Shown: one piece after another, positions 9,731 to 16,457 of the stretch
Position numbering within the stretch: position 1 is the first letter of the stretch
Layout of the letters: each line of letters starts with the position of its first letter
Source: Anaerolinea sp.
GTDB taxonomy: Bacteria; Chloroflexota; Anaerolineae; Anaerolineales; Anaerolineaceae
DNA length: 64,000 nucleotides
Assembly (NCBI GenBank): GCA_029975965.1
Contig: JARKOV010000130.1
Coordinates: 1 to 64,000 of the forward strand
Direction of reading: 5' to 3'
Program-made: the position numbers and the translations under genes
Notes under the pieces: generated by a model
Seen by the model: the letters and a program-made list of their open reading frames with translations, nothing else
Database searches by the model: none
What the model was told of the DNA's origin: nothing

Positions 9731-10104
9731 CCTTGGGATTCATGCTGGTTGGAGCGATGTTCACCTTCATTGCCGCGCTGGGCGTCGTTCGCCTGCCCGA
9801 CCTCTTTATGCGCATGCACGCCAACACCAAGTCCGCCACATTGGGGGTGGGATTTATCATGCTGGGTGCGGCGATATATTTCAGCGATATCACCGTGACA
9901 GCGCGAGCGGTGGCTGTGATCCTGTTTCTGGTCATCACCGCGCCGATCAGCTCCCATCTCCTGGCGCGCGCGGCTTATTTCTCGGGGATTCCCTTGTGGA
10001 AAAAGACCCTGAGCGATGACCTTCGCGGGCACTATGACATGAAGACCCACCACCTGCAGGGCGAAGGCCTGCCGGAGGAGGCCGACCACCTGGAATCAGC
10101 CTGA
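9715..10104 (+). CDS. mrpG: Mrp Na+/H+ antiporter subunit G
   Basis: MnhG/PhaG subunit, 129 aa, last gene of the operon. It shows the signature GVVRLPDLFMRMHANTKSAT and LGVGFIMLGAAIYF, plus a third helix with FLVITAPISSHLLARAAY. It starts with GTG inside the end of mrpF. A pair of hairpins and then a convergent exchanger gene follow, so transcription should end here. Confidence 0.92.
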   Translation: MAEILALGFMLVGAMFTFIAALGVVRLPDLFMRMHANTKSATLGVGFIMLGAAIYFSDITVTARAVAVILFLVITAPISSHLLARAAYFSGIPLWKKTLSDDLRGHYDMKTHHLQGEGLPEEADHLESA

Positions 10105-10123
10105 TTCAACGAAGTAGATAAAA

Positions 10124-10164
10124 GGGCTGACGGGCTGACGGCTTTGCGACAGCCCATCCAGCCC
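10124..10164 (+). terminator. Candidate terminator of mrp operon
   Basis: Two nested complementary pairs, GGGCTG with CAGCCC and GGGCT with AGCCC, form a G/C-rich stem 20 bp behind mrpG, followed by ATCTTAATTCTTA. There is no long U-tract, so termination strength is uncertain. Confidence 0.45.
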
Positions 10165-10195
10165 ATCTTAATTCTTAGCAGTCTGTCAAAAGTCA

Positions 10196-10241
10196 TTTGA
10201 CGGGTTATTTTGAGGCTTCACACCCAAAATAACCCGTCAAA
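10196..10241. terminator. Perfect 17-bp hairpin between convergent genes
   Basis: Arms TTTGACGGGTTATTTTG and CAAAATAACCCGTCAAA are exactly complementary around a 12-base loop. The site lies between the 3' ends of mrpG and the CBS-domain exchanger, so a bidirectional terminator is the natural role. A dispersed palindromic repeat is the alternative. Confidence 0.55.
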
Positions 10242-10297
10242 ATCAATCTGACGACAACTCATCTCAGAATGGTTTTTTTAGGCTAGGTTCTAACCAC

Positions 10298-11881
10298 TTA
10301 GCCTTCATCCTGTGCGAGGAAACGGTAAATCAGGTCGGCGCGAGTGAGAACGCCGGTTACGTGGCCTTCCGGATCGACCACCGGGATGACCTTGTAACCG
10401 TGCCGGACAAACAGGTGAACCGCCCGGCTGATCGGTTGATCGGCCTCGAGGGTGACCACAGGGCGCGACATGATCTCGCCCACGCTCACCTTGCCGCGGA
10501 TGCTGCTGTAAGCCTGTTGCAGGTAATTGGGCTGGATGGGGTGATCGAACAGGGCCAGGTAGGTCACATCGGTGCGCGGTAGCTTTTTCTCTTTCACAAA
10601 AAGGTCCGCTTCGGTGAGGATCCCCGCCAACTCCCCCGTATCCGAAAGGACCACGATGGCGCCGTTCCGGTCCGCGGATAACACCGCCGGGATCTCATCC
10701 ACCAGCGCGTCGGGTGAGAGAAGGCTGAAATCGTTCCGCATCAAGTCCTTCACCCGATAGGTGGGGATGACAGGAACGCTGGCCGCTTGAGCGCGCGCCT
10801 CGTCCAGCCAGGATAAGACCCGGATCATCGGAGCAAGCACCAGCGAGGCGGATATTGCCGTGAGGCTGGCCAGACCAATCGCAATTGCCAGCGGAATGGG
10901 ATCCAGCAACATGGTTTTCGGCCACAGCAGCAAGGCGGAGATGAGCAAGAAACCGACCCGAAAGAGGATTTCCTGAAGGTTGTTTTGGTCATCCATCGCC
11001 GATTGATTAAAGCGCCTGCTCACCCAGAAAACGATCCCGGTCAGAACCAGGGCCAGGGCAACCTCGAGAATCACATTGAAAGTGAGAGCAATGTGCGTTT
11101 GCCAGCCAAAGAAGGCCAGCGCAACCACACCCAGGCCAAAGACCGCTCTGTGCTCAAACGGCTTCGGGTTGATTTGCCCATCTGCCCACAAACCACGCTT
11201 CGCGCCAAATGCCACGTACACCGCAATGCTCAAAACCGCCGCCGCCACTGCCGAAATACCCAACGCCAACCCAATGGCGTAGGCCAGGTAAACCTGAAGG
11301 ATGCTAAACCAATCTCGCTGTAAACCGGGCTTTATCCGACCGGCAATCAGGACGGAAACAAAACCGACCAGCAGGCCAATTCCCCCACCGGCAAACAGGG
11401 CCAGGATGAATTGCCCCGGCGCTTCGATGGCGGCTTCCACGCCGGTCAGCAAAAACACCAGCGTAAAGACCCCTACCTGTCCGAGCAGGGTCTCTTTCTT
11501 ATGTTGGTGGAGAATATTCCAGACGAAACTCGCCGTGACCAATCCGAAAAGCATCGCGCTGGGGATGGGCAAGCCTCCGGTCAGGTAAATGACCGCGGCA
11601 ATCCCCAGGGTCAAGATGAGCCAGATGGCAAAATCTCGCCTGCCGCCAAACCAAGCTGCATCTCCCAGTCGCTGCGCCGATTGCCATAAAAGGATAGGGA
11701 TAAATAGAGCGGCAAAGAGCGTCCAGGGCAATGCGATGGGAAAGGAAGGAGCCAGGAAAGCCAGCAAGATCACACCCACGACCAGCCAGCGCAAGAAAGG
11801 GTGAATACCTGGCCGCGTGCGGAACAGGTTAATCAGCAAAAGCAACATGATCAGGGTATGTTCGAGTTCAATCACGGACAC
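10298..11881 (-). CDS. CPA-type Na+/H+ exchanger-like protein with two CBS domains
   Basis: Membrane protein of 527 aa. About 12 hydrophobic segments span residues 1-375 in the pattern of the Na_H_Exchanger (CPA) fold; segments such as LAYAIGLALGISAVAAAVLSI fit the core helices. The cytoplasmic tail has two CBS repeats: DLMRNDFSLLSPDALVDEIP with AGILTEADLF, and EIMSRPVVTLEADQPISRAV with TGVLTRADLI. CBS pairs bind adenosine nucleotides or sense ionic strength, so activity may be nucleotide-gated. It is convergent with the Mrp operon. Exchanger function is inferred from fold; the substrate ion is unknown. Confidence 0.72.
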   Translation of the reverse strand: MSVIELEHTLIMLLLLINLFRTRPGIHPFLRWLVVGVILLAFLAPSFPIALPWTLFAALFIPILLWQSAQRLGDAAWFGGRRDFAIWLILTLGIAAVIYLTGGLPIPSAMLFGLVTASFVWNILHQHKKETLLGQVGVFTLVFLLTGVEAAIEAPGQFILALFAGGGIGLLVGFVSVLIAGRIKPGLQRDWFSILQVYLAYAIGLALGISAVAAAVLSIAVYVAFGAKRGLWADGQINPKPFEHRAVFGLGVVALAFFGWQTHIALTFNVILEVALALVLTGIVFWVSRRFNQSAMDDQNNLQEILFRVGFLLISALLLWPKTMLLDPIPLAIAIGLASLTAISASLVLAPMIRVLSWLDEARAQAASVPVIPTYRVKDLMRNDFSLLSPDALVDEIPAVLSADRNGAIVVLSDTGELAGILTEADLFVKEKKLPRTDVTYLALFDHPIQPNYLQQAYSSIRGKVSVGEIMSRPVVTLEADQPISRAVHLFVRHGYKVIPVVDPEGHVTGVLTRADLIYRFLAQDEG

Positions 11882-12146
11882 CTCTCGTTTTCATCCACAA
11901 GGGTAGCTATACCTTTTATAACAATATTCGACCGTTACCCCAACCAGCAAGCAGCGTATTTTTCCTAAGCGAAACTGCTTAATTTCATCCGGCGAACCAG
12001 GGGGGTTTTAACCATCCCGTTGTTAATGCTTCTAGGATGAATAAATGGGAGACGACAGGCTCGATAAACGATGCCTGCAAGCAGGGGCTGTCCAAACAGA
12101 GCGCCTGGGCAGCCCCTGGCCGGCACCCTGCCGGCGGTCTCTCTAG

Positions 12147-12164
12147 CCTCCGAGCAGTTGCTAA
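12147..12164. repeat. Dispersed repeat copy (GAGCAGTT core)
   Basis: CCTCCGAGCAGTTGCTAA matches the copy at about 57-74 with two substitutions and lies immediately before a hairpin repeat. Confidence 0.4.
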
Positions 12165-12166
12165 AA

Positions 12167-12200
12167 CTGCAAAATGTGGGGCAAAGCCCACATTTTGCAG
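12167..12200. repeat. Dispersed hairpin repeat, copy 3 (perfect)
   Basis: Perfect inverted repeat with 14-bp arms CTGCAAAATGTGGG and CCCACATTTTGCAG around loop GCAAAG. It is the best-conserved member of the three-copy family (also 3632-3661 and 3834-3865). It lies 38 bp downstream of the baeRF gene stop, so it could also serve as its terminator. Confidence 0.7.
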
Positions 12201-12238
12201 CTTATTCGAAACGCACCTCTTTTCCAGGCGGGTAGACT

Positions 12239-13393
12239 TCAATAACGCAAGACGGCGGCGATCAGAGCCTCCTCCGGCATTTGATCCGGCGGTAACGCAA
12301 AGACGTCGCCGCCGTAGGCCAGTGTCTGGATGGCAGCTAGATCGAGCAAGTCTTCATCGCCGGGCTCATGTTGAGGGTGAATCGCGACCTCGCCGGCCGC
12401 AAGATCGACACCTCCCCACACCTGCACCCCTACCGGCACAAAAATGGTATCTACCCTGCCCTGGATGGCCGCGACAACCACTTGCTCCACATCGGAAAGC
12501 GTCTTCCCTTGCACAAACAGCTCGTGGTAGCGGGCAATCGCCTCCTCCTGCGCCTGGCGGAAAACGGGCGCCACCAGGGGCCACACCCCGGCGTGGATCT
12601 CCTCCGCGCTCAACGCCTCCGGGTTGCCCGGTAATCCCTCCGCGAGGACGTGTGGATACGCGCTGACGCCGCGGTACAGCGGAAAGTAATACTCGACGCC
12701 CGCCAGAACCAGCGGGGAATGTTGGCCTGCCAGCAAAGATACCAGCTCGCTATCCACCTTGCGGAACCAGCGCACCAGCCGGTCCTTATCGGCATCGGAT
12801 GGATCATGACCATGAAAGACCGCCGCCCGCCCGCCTGCCCCGGTTGCGCTGCTCGTTCCGGTGTGAAACTGGAGTTGTTTGTCAAATCGCTCGTACTGCA
12901 ACGCTTCTGCCATGCTGGCGGGCATACTCTCGGTCGGGACCTCGTCAACGGTGTAACGGCTGCCCTCAAACAAGCGAACCTGGTTTTGGCTGAGCGCCAG
13001 GATATAAAAGTGCCCGTCGCTGGCGAGAAACGGCAACAGCGGCTTTAAGTGAAAGCGATCCGAGATCACCACCAGCTCATCAAACCGCACCGGCAGGCGA
13101 TAACTCCGCATCCCATCCGCCGAGAGAAAAACAGCCAGTCCGTCGCTCTGGTGCCGCCAGAAGGTCGGGTCCGAAGAACGCGCCTGCGCTGGCTCGAGCA
13201 AACCGGCCACTTCCGGCGCTTTTAGACCTTTGGCAGCCAGTCGCTTTTCAGCCTGCTTGAGCAAATTTTTGAATCGAATTGGATCTTGTTGCGTTTCCCG
13301 CCCGGTACGATGCGCCGGCATGTACAGGGAAACGCAAAATCCTGGAAAACGCCCGGCAAGCAGCTTTAGCTCATTCATGGTCAGGTGATCCAT
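12239..13393 (-). CDS. Bacterial archaeo-eRF1-like (baeRF family) protein
   Basis: Soluble protein of 384 aa that I recognise as a baeRF family-3-like homologue of archaeal/eukaryotic peptide-chain release factor 1. The opening reads LLAGRFPGFCVSLYMPAHRTG and is followed by QDPIRFKNLLKQAE. The middle has DGLAVFLSADGMRSYRLP and HFYILALSQNQVRLFEG, then a FHGHDPSDADKDRLVRWFR helix and the eRF1-like PLVLAGVEYYFPLYR segment. The family is proposed to act in ribosome rescue or stress; no member's role is settled here. AGGAGG eight bases ahead of the ATG fixes the start. Orphan transcription unit. Confidence 0.72.
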   Translation of the reverse strand: MDHLTMNELKLLAGRFPGFCVSLYMPAHRTGRETQQDPIRFKNLLKQAEKRLAAKGLKAPEVAGLLEPAQARSSDPTFWRHQSDGLAVFLSADGMRSYRLPVRFDELVVISDRFHLKPLLPFLASDGHFYILALSQNQVRLFEGSRYTVDEVPTESMPASMAEALQYERFDKQLQFHTGTSSATGAGGRAAVFHGHDPSDADKDRLVRWFRKVDSELVSLLAGQHSPLVLAGVEYYFPLYRGVSAYPHVLAEGLPGNPEALSAEEIHAGVWPLVAPVFRQAQEEAIARYHELFVQGKTLSDVEQVVVAAIQGRVDTIFVPVGVQVWGGVDLAAGEVAIHPQHEPGDEDLLDLAAIQTLAYGGDVFALPPDQMPEEALIAAVLRY

Positions 13394-13630
13394 GCCATTT
13401 TCCTCCTAGGGTGGTTAAGCAAGGTCCGGTAATCAAACCAAATCAAACGCTATGAGCCTTCTATGAGGCTAAAGCCCTGTTGACTGAACGCCCCCCGCGT
13501 GTCAAGCTTATTGTACCGGTTTGAGCACCCGAGGAAATCCGCAAAACAGCGTATTTAAGCTACGCGAATGGCGTATCTTATCGCTGGCGAGAAATGGCCA
13601 ATGATAACCTACCGTAGCCCGAAAACCGGC

Positions 13631-14770
13631 TTAACCGGCGATCGAGACGCCGATCAACCGGCCGATCCCAAAAGTGACCGCCGCCGCGGCGAGGCCAAAG
13701 AGCACCATGCGCATCCCCGAAAACCAGACCGGCTTGCCCGTGAACAGGGTGATCGCTGCGCCGAGCAGGAACAACCCGACCGTGCTGAGCAGGATGCTGA
13801 CGATCACCGCCGTCAGTCCGGACAGGAAGAAGAAGGCAATGACCGGGATGATCGCGCCGAGTGCGAAGAGGATGAACGAGGTCAAGGCGGCTTCCCAGGC
13901 CGACCCGCCCAATTCACCGGGGTCCACGCCCAACTCTTCGCGCGCCAGGGTCTGCACCGCGCTTTCTTTGTTTTCCAGGATCTGCGAGGCCAATTGACGC
14001 GCCTGCTCGCCGGTCAGCCCGCGCGCTTCGTAGATCAAAGCCAACTCGGCGACCTCTTCTTGGGGATTGGCTTCGATCTCAGCCGTCTCGATCTCGATCT
14101 GGTGACTGAACAGCTCGCGCGACGACTGCACCGAAAGCCATTCGCCCAGGGCCATCGAGATCGCGCCCGCCAGCATCCCTGCCAGGCCGGTGATCAGCAC
14201 GGTGCGATTATCGAATGTCGCCCCGGCAACGCCCATCACCAGGCTGAGGTTCGAGACCAGCCCGTCGTTCGCCCCCAGCACGGCGGCGCGCAACGCATTG
14301 CCGCCCGTCGAGCGGTGGCGGCCTTCCAAAACCGCCAGCGCCCCGCCCTCCATCCCGCCGCGCATGGTCGAGGTGATCTGCCAGAGCAGCATCGAGTGCG
14401 ACTGCTCCTGGCGAGCCATTTTGCGGGTTGGGGCGGCTGCCCCACCCTGACCGCTGGCCTGCTGCGCGTAACCTGTAGAGCCGTCGCGTTCCATGTTCTG
14501 CATCGTCGGCAACACGAACGCCGGCCCAAAGCGCCTGGCAATCCATACCAGGGCACGCACCCGCCAGTTGGGCCGGAAGATCGGCTCTCGCCCGCTTTCG
14601 GTTGCGATCAACGCCGCCCAATGCGCGGCGTGCTCGCGTTCGGTCTGCGCCATGCGCCGGTAGACCTCGGCCAGGCGCTCGTCTTTTTCAACCTCGCTCA
14701 GCGCCTGGTAGATCGCTGCGCTGCCGTTCTCGTCCTCAAAATTTTGAAAGTACACATCTCGCTCAGTCAT
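13631..14770 (-). CDS. Ferritin-like/VIT1 fusion, MbfA-type iron exporter
   Basis: Two-part protein of 379 aa. Residues 1-110 form a rubrerythrin-like diiron domain with FEDENGSAAIYQAL and RMAQTEREHAAHW, giving the E...ExxH ligands. Residues 150-379 form a VIT1/CCC1 transporter: ALRAAVLGANDGLVSNLSLV, AGAISMALGEWLSVQSSREL and several C-terminal helices. Known fusions of this layout (MbfA) export Fe2+ and limit oxidative stress. No Fur box was identified. It is followed on the same strand, reading upstream, by degV and the GbsR regulator, so a weak operon is possible. Fe2+ or Mn2+ as substrate is inferred. Confidence 0.85.
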   Translation of the reverse strand: MTERDVYFQNFEDENGSAAIYQALSEVEKDERLAEVYRRMAQTEREHAAHWAALIATESGREPIFRPNWRVRALVWIARRFGPAFVLPTMQNMERDGSTGYAQQASGQGGAAAPTRKMARQEQSHSMLLWQITSTMRGGMEGGALAVLEGRHRSTGGNALRAAVLGANDGLVSNLSLVMGVAGATFDNRTVLITGLAGMLAGAISMALGEWLSVQSSRELFSHQIEIETAEIEANPQEEVAELALIYEARGLTGEQARQLASQILENKESAVQTLAREELGVDPGELGGSAWEAALTSFILFALGAIIPVIAFFFLSGLTAVIVSILLSTVGLFLLGAAITLFTGKPVWFSGMRMVLFGLAAAAVTFGIGRLIGVSIAG

Positions 14771-14793
14771 TTGGTTTTTTCCCCTTCATAGCA

Positions 14794-15642
14794 CTATTCT
14801 CCACAATGGCAGGCTATCGCGATGGTCCCGGGCCCCACATGCGTGCCAACCGTAGGGCTGATCTCGGCCAGGATGCTCTCGATGGGAGAAAATCGCGCCT
14901 GAGCCGTTTGGAGCAGTTCCTCGGCCGCATCCTTCGCCAGGGCATGGAAGACCGAGATGCGCACCGGCGCCCGCCCGGCGATGAATTGCTCCACCAGGAG
15001 CAGCATCTTTTCCAGCGCCTTGCGCCGGGAGATCACACTGGAGACGAGCTCAATCTTTCCATCGCGGATCTCGAGGATCGGTTTGACGTTCAAGGCCGAG
15101 CCTAACAGGCGCTTGGCGCTGTTGATGCGCCCGCCTGCCGCCAGGTACTTGAGGGTATCGACCACGAAATACACGGCGATGTTGGGATAAGCATGTTGCG
15201 CAACCTGCTTGCATTCCTCCAGCGTCGCTCCACCGGCGGCAGCCCGCGCCGCCGCCAGCACCTGGAACCCCAGCGCCATCGACACCAGCTTCGTGTCGAG
15301 CAGCACCACGCGCTCCTGCGGGTAATCGCGCACCACGCCAGCTGCCGTCCCATAGGTGCCTGAAATCCCGCTGGAAATGGGCAGCAACAACACGTCAGAA
15401 CCCTCATCGAGCAGGGCTTTGAGGTTTTCTCTTAACTCGACCACCGCCAACTGGCTGGTGGTGGGCAGGCTCGTGGATTTTGAAAGGCGTTGGTAGAATT
15501 CCTCCGCCCGGATATCGATCCCATCCCGGTAATTGATCCCGTCCCAGGTGAGCGTGTGCGGCATGACCCGAATGGGGTAACGGCCGACCAGTTCGGGCGG
15601 CAAATAGGCGCTGCTGTCGGTGAGGATGGTGACGCGGTTCAT
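14794..15642 (-). CDS. DegV family fatty-acid-binding protein
   Basis: Cytoplasmic DegV/FakB-type protein of 282 aa that binds a fatty acid for phosphorylation by a FakA kinase. Evidence is the N-terminal VTILTDSSAYLPPEL, the TTSQ loop (LPTTSQLAVVEL), LLPISSGISGTYGTA and LDTKLVSMALGFQVL. The C-terminal domain ends VGTHVGPGTIAIAC. No fakA lies nearby. It is 25 bp downstream of the GbsR-like gene and upstream of the MbfA gene, all on the minus strand. Confidence 0.88.
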   Translation of the reverse strand: MNRVTILTDSSAYLPPELVGRYPIRVMPHTLTWDGINYRDGIDIRAEEFYQRLSKSTSLPTTSQLAVVELRENLKALLDEGSDVLLLPISSGISGTYGTAAGVVRDYPQERVVLLDTKLVSMALGFQVLAAARAAAGGATLEECKQVAQHAYPNIAVYFVVDTLKYLAAGGRINSAKRLLGSALNVKPILEIRDGKIELVSSVISRRKALEKMLLLVEQFIAGRAPVRISVFHALAKDAAEELLQTAQARFSPIESILAEISPTVGTHVGPGTIAIACHCGE

Positions 15643-15667
15643 GGTTTCATTCTTCCTTTATAGACCT

Positions 15668-16159
15668 TTATCCCAGGCGCTGGTCTCGCTCTTTCTCCAA
15701 TTCCTGAAGCAGAGAGGGAAAGCGCTCTTCAACCAGGGAAAATAAATCGTGTGCTTCAAGCAATCGCTCTTTCATCTCCACAGGGTGATCGGCCAACAAC
15801 GCCAGTCCCCGTTCGGCAATCTTATGCAGCTCGCTCATCAGCGCCAACCACTGCCGCATGTAAAGTATCCATCCGCCATCTTTGAAGCGGTAGTAGTCGC
15901 GGCGAGGGAGAGGTGAGGCTACCCGCTCAATCAAGCCATTCTCCACCAGCAAACGGGCCATGATGCTGACCGAGCTCTTCGAGGCTTTCAGTTTCTCCCC
16001 GATCTCGGTAATCGATTGCGCCGGCGGATCGGATATCAGCAGCACGCCAAGGATTCGCCCGGCCATTCGCGGCATCCCCATGCGCTCGAAAAACAAGGCG
16101 ATGTCTTCGATGAAGTGCATCTGCTCGATTTTGGATATTCCGTCAGGTCGATCGATCAT
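15668..16159 (-). CDS. GbsR/MarR-type transcriptional regulator
   Basis: DNA-binding protein of 163 aa with a winged helix-turn-helix at about 20-90 (RMAGRILGVLLIS, ITEIGEKLKASKSSVSIMAR, LVENGLIERV) and a helical C-terminus for dimerisation. The pattern matches GbsR/OpuAR repressors. ATG at 16159 is chosen because GGGAGAGAG precedes it; an ATG six codons further upstream is possible. It is divergent from the P-type ATPase, and the 280-bp spacer holds two near-identical palindromes, which suggests it represses both itself and the ATPase. Confidence 0.82.
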   Translation of the reverse strand: MIDRPDGISKIEQMHFIEDIALFFERMGMPRMAGRILGVLLISDPPAQSITEIGEKLKASKSSVSIMARLLVENGLIERVASPLPRRDYYRFKDGGWILYMRQWLALMSELHKIAERGLALLADHPVEMKERLLEAHDLFSLVEERFPSLLQELEKERDQRLG

Positions 16160-16316
16160 GTGGGGTCTCTCTCCCATTTCATAGTCCCGGTTTTAAACCG
16201 CCGGATTGGCTTTTTTTCACGGTCGAGATTAATAGGCAGACAGGCAGCCAGCTTTCGATTGGCCAAGATTTAGATAGAGATTTTCTCCGGTATGGGAAGT
16301 GTAAATCGAGACGATT

Positions 16317-16334
16317 GTTTTGTAAATACAGAAC
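16317..16334. promoter_or_regulatory. Candidate operator O1 for GbsR-like repressor
   Basis: GTTTTGTAAATACAGAAC differs at two positions from the perfect palindrome at 16395-16412. The centres are 78 bp apart, between the divergent regulator and the P-type ATPase genes. Confidence 0.6.
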
Positions 16335-16391
16335 AGTATGCACCAACGACTGATTTAAATCACTATCCACAAGGCCCAATATTACATTATA

Positions 16392-16415
16392 ATCGTTTTG
16401 TAATTACAAAACGAT
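16392..16415. promoter_or_regulatory. Candidate operator O2 for GbsR-like repressor (24-bp perfect palindrome)
   Basis: Perfect palindrome with core GTTTTGTAATTACAAAAC flanked by ATC and GAT. It lies 43 bp upstream of the P-type ATPase ATG in AT-rich DNA. MarR/GbsR-type dimers bind such sites; assignment to the adjacent regulator is by position. Confidence 0.65.
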
Positions 16416-16457
16416 ATTAACAATGCGAACAAATCAAACAATCACAAGGGTGTCACC

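Larger units (their letters stand above)
11882..12238. other. Intergenic region with repeats
   Basis: No credible gene. The stretch upstream of the exchanger (11882-11990) is AT-rich and should carry its promoter. The rest contains GGGGCTG...CAGCCCC and GCCGGC...GCCGGC inverted pairs (about 12086-12136), then the GAGCAGTT repeat and the strongest hairpin repeat of the window, ending at the baeRF stop. Confidence 0.5.

Noticed and set aside
3632..12200. Hairpin repeats as CRISPR
   Set aside because: Only three copies, kilobases apart, with no regular spacers and no cas genes.
13568..14791. Long plus-strand open frame (407 codons) antisense to the ferritin/VIT gene
   Set aside because: Residues are Arg/Gln/His-rich with no domain; the minus strand gives a clear ferritin-VIT fusion. 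GC-rich DNA keeps antisense frames open.
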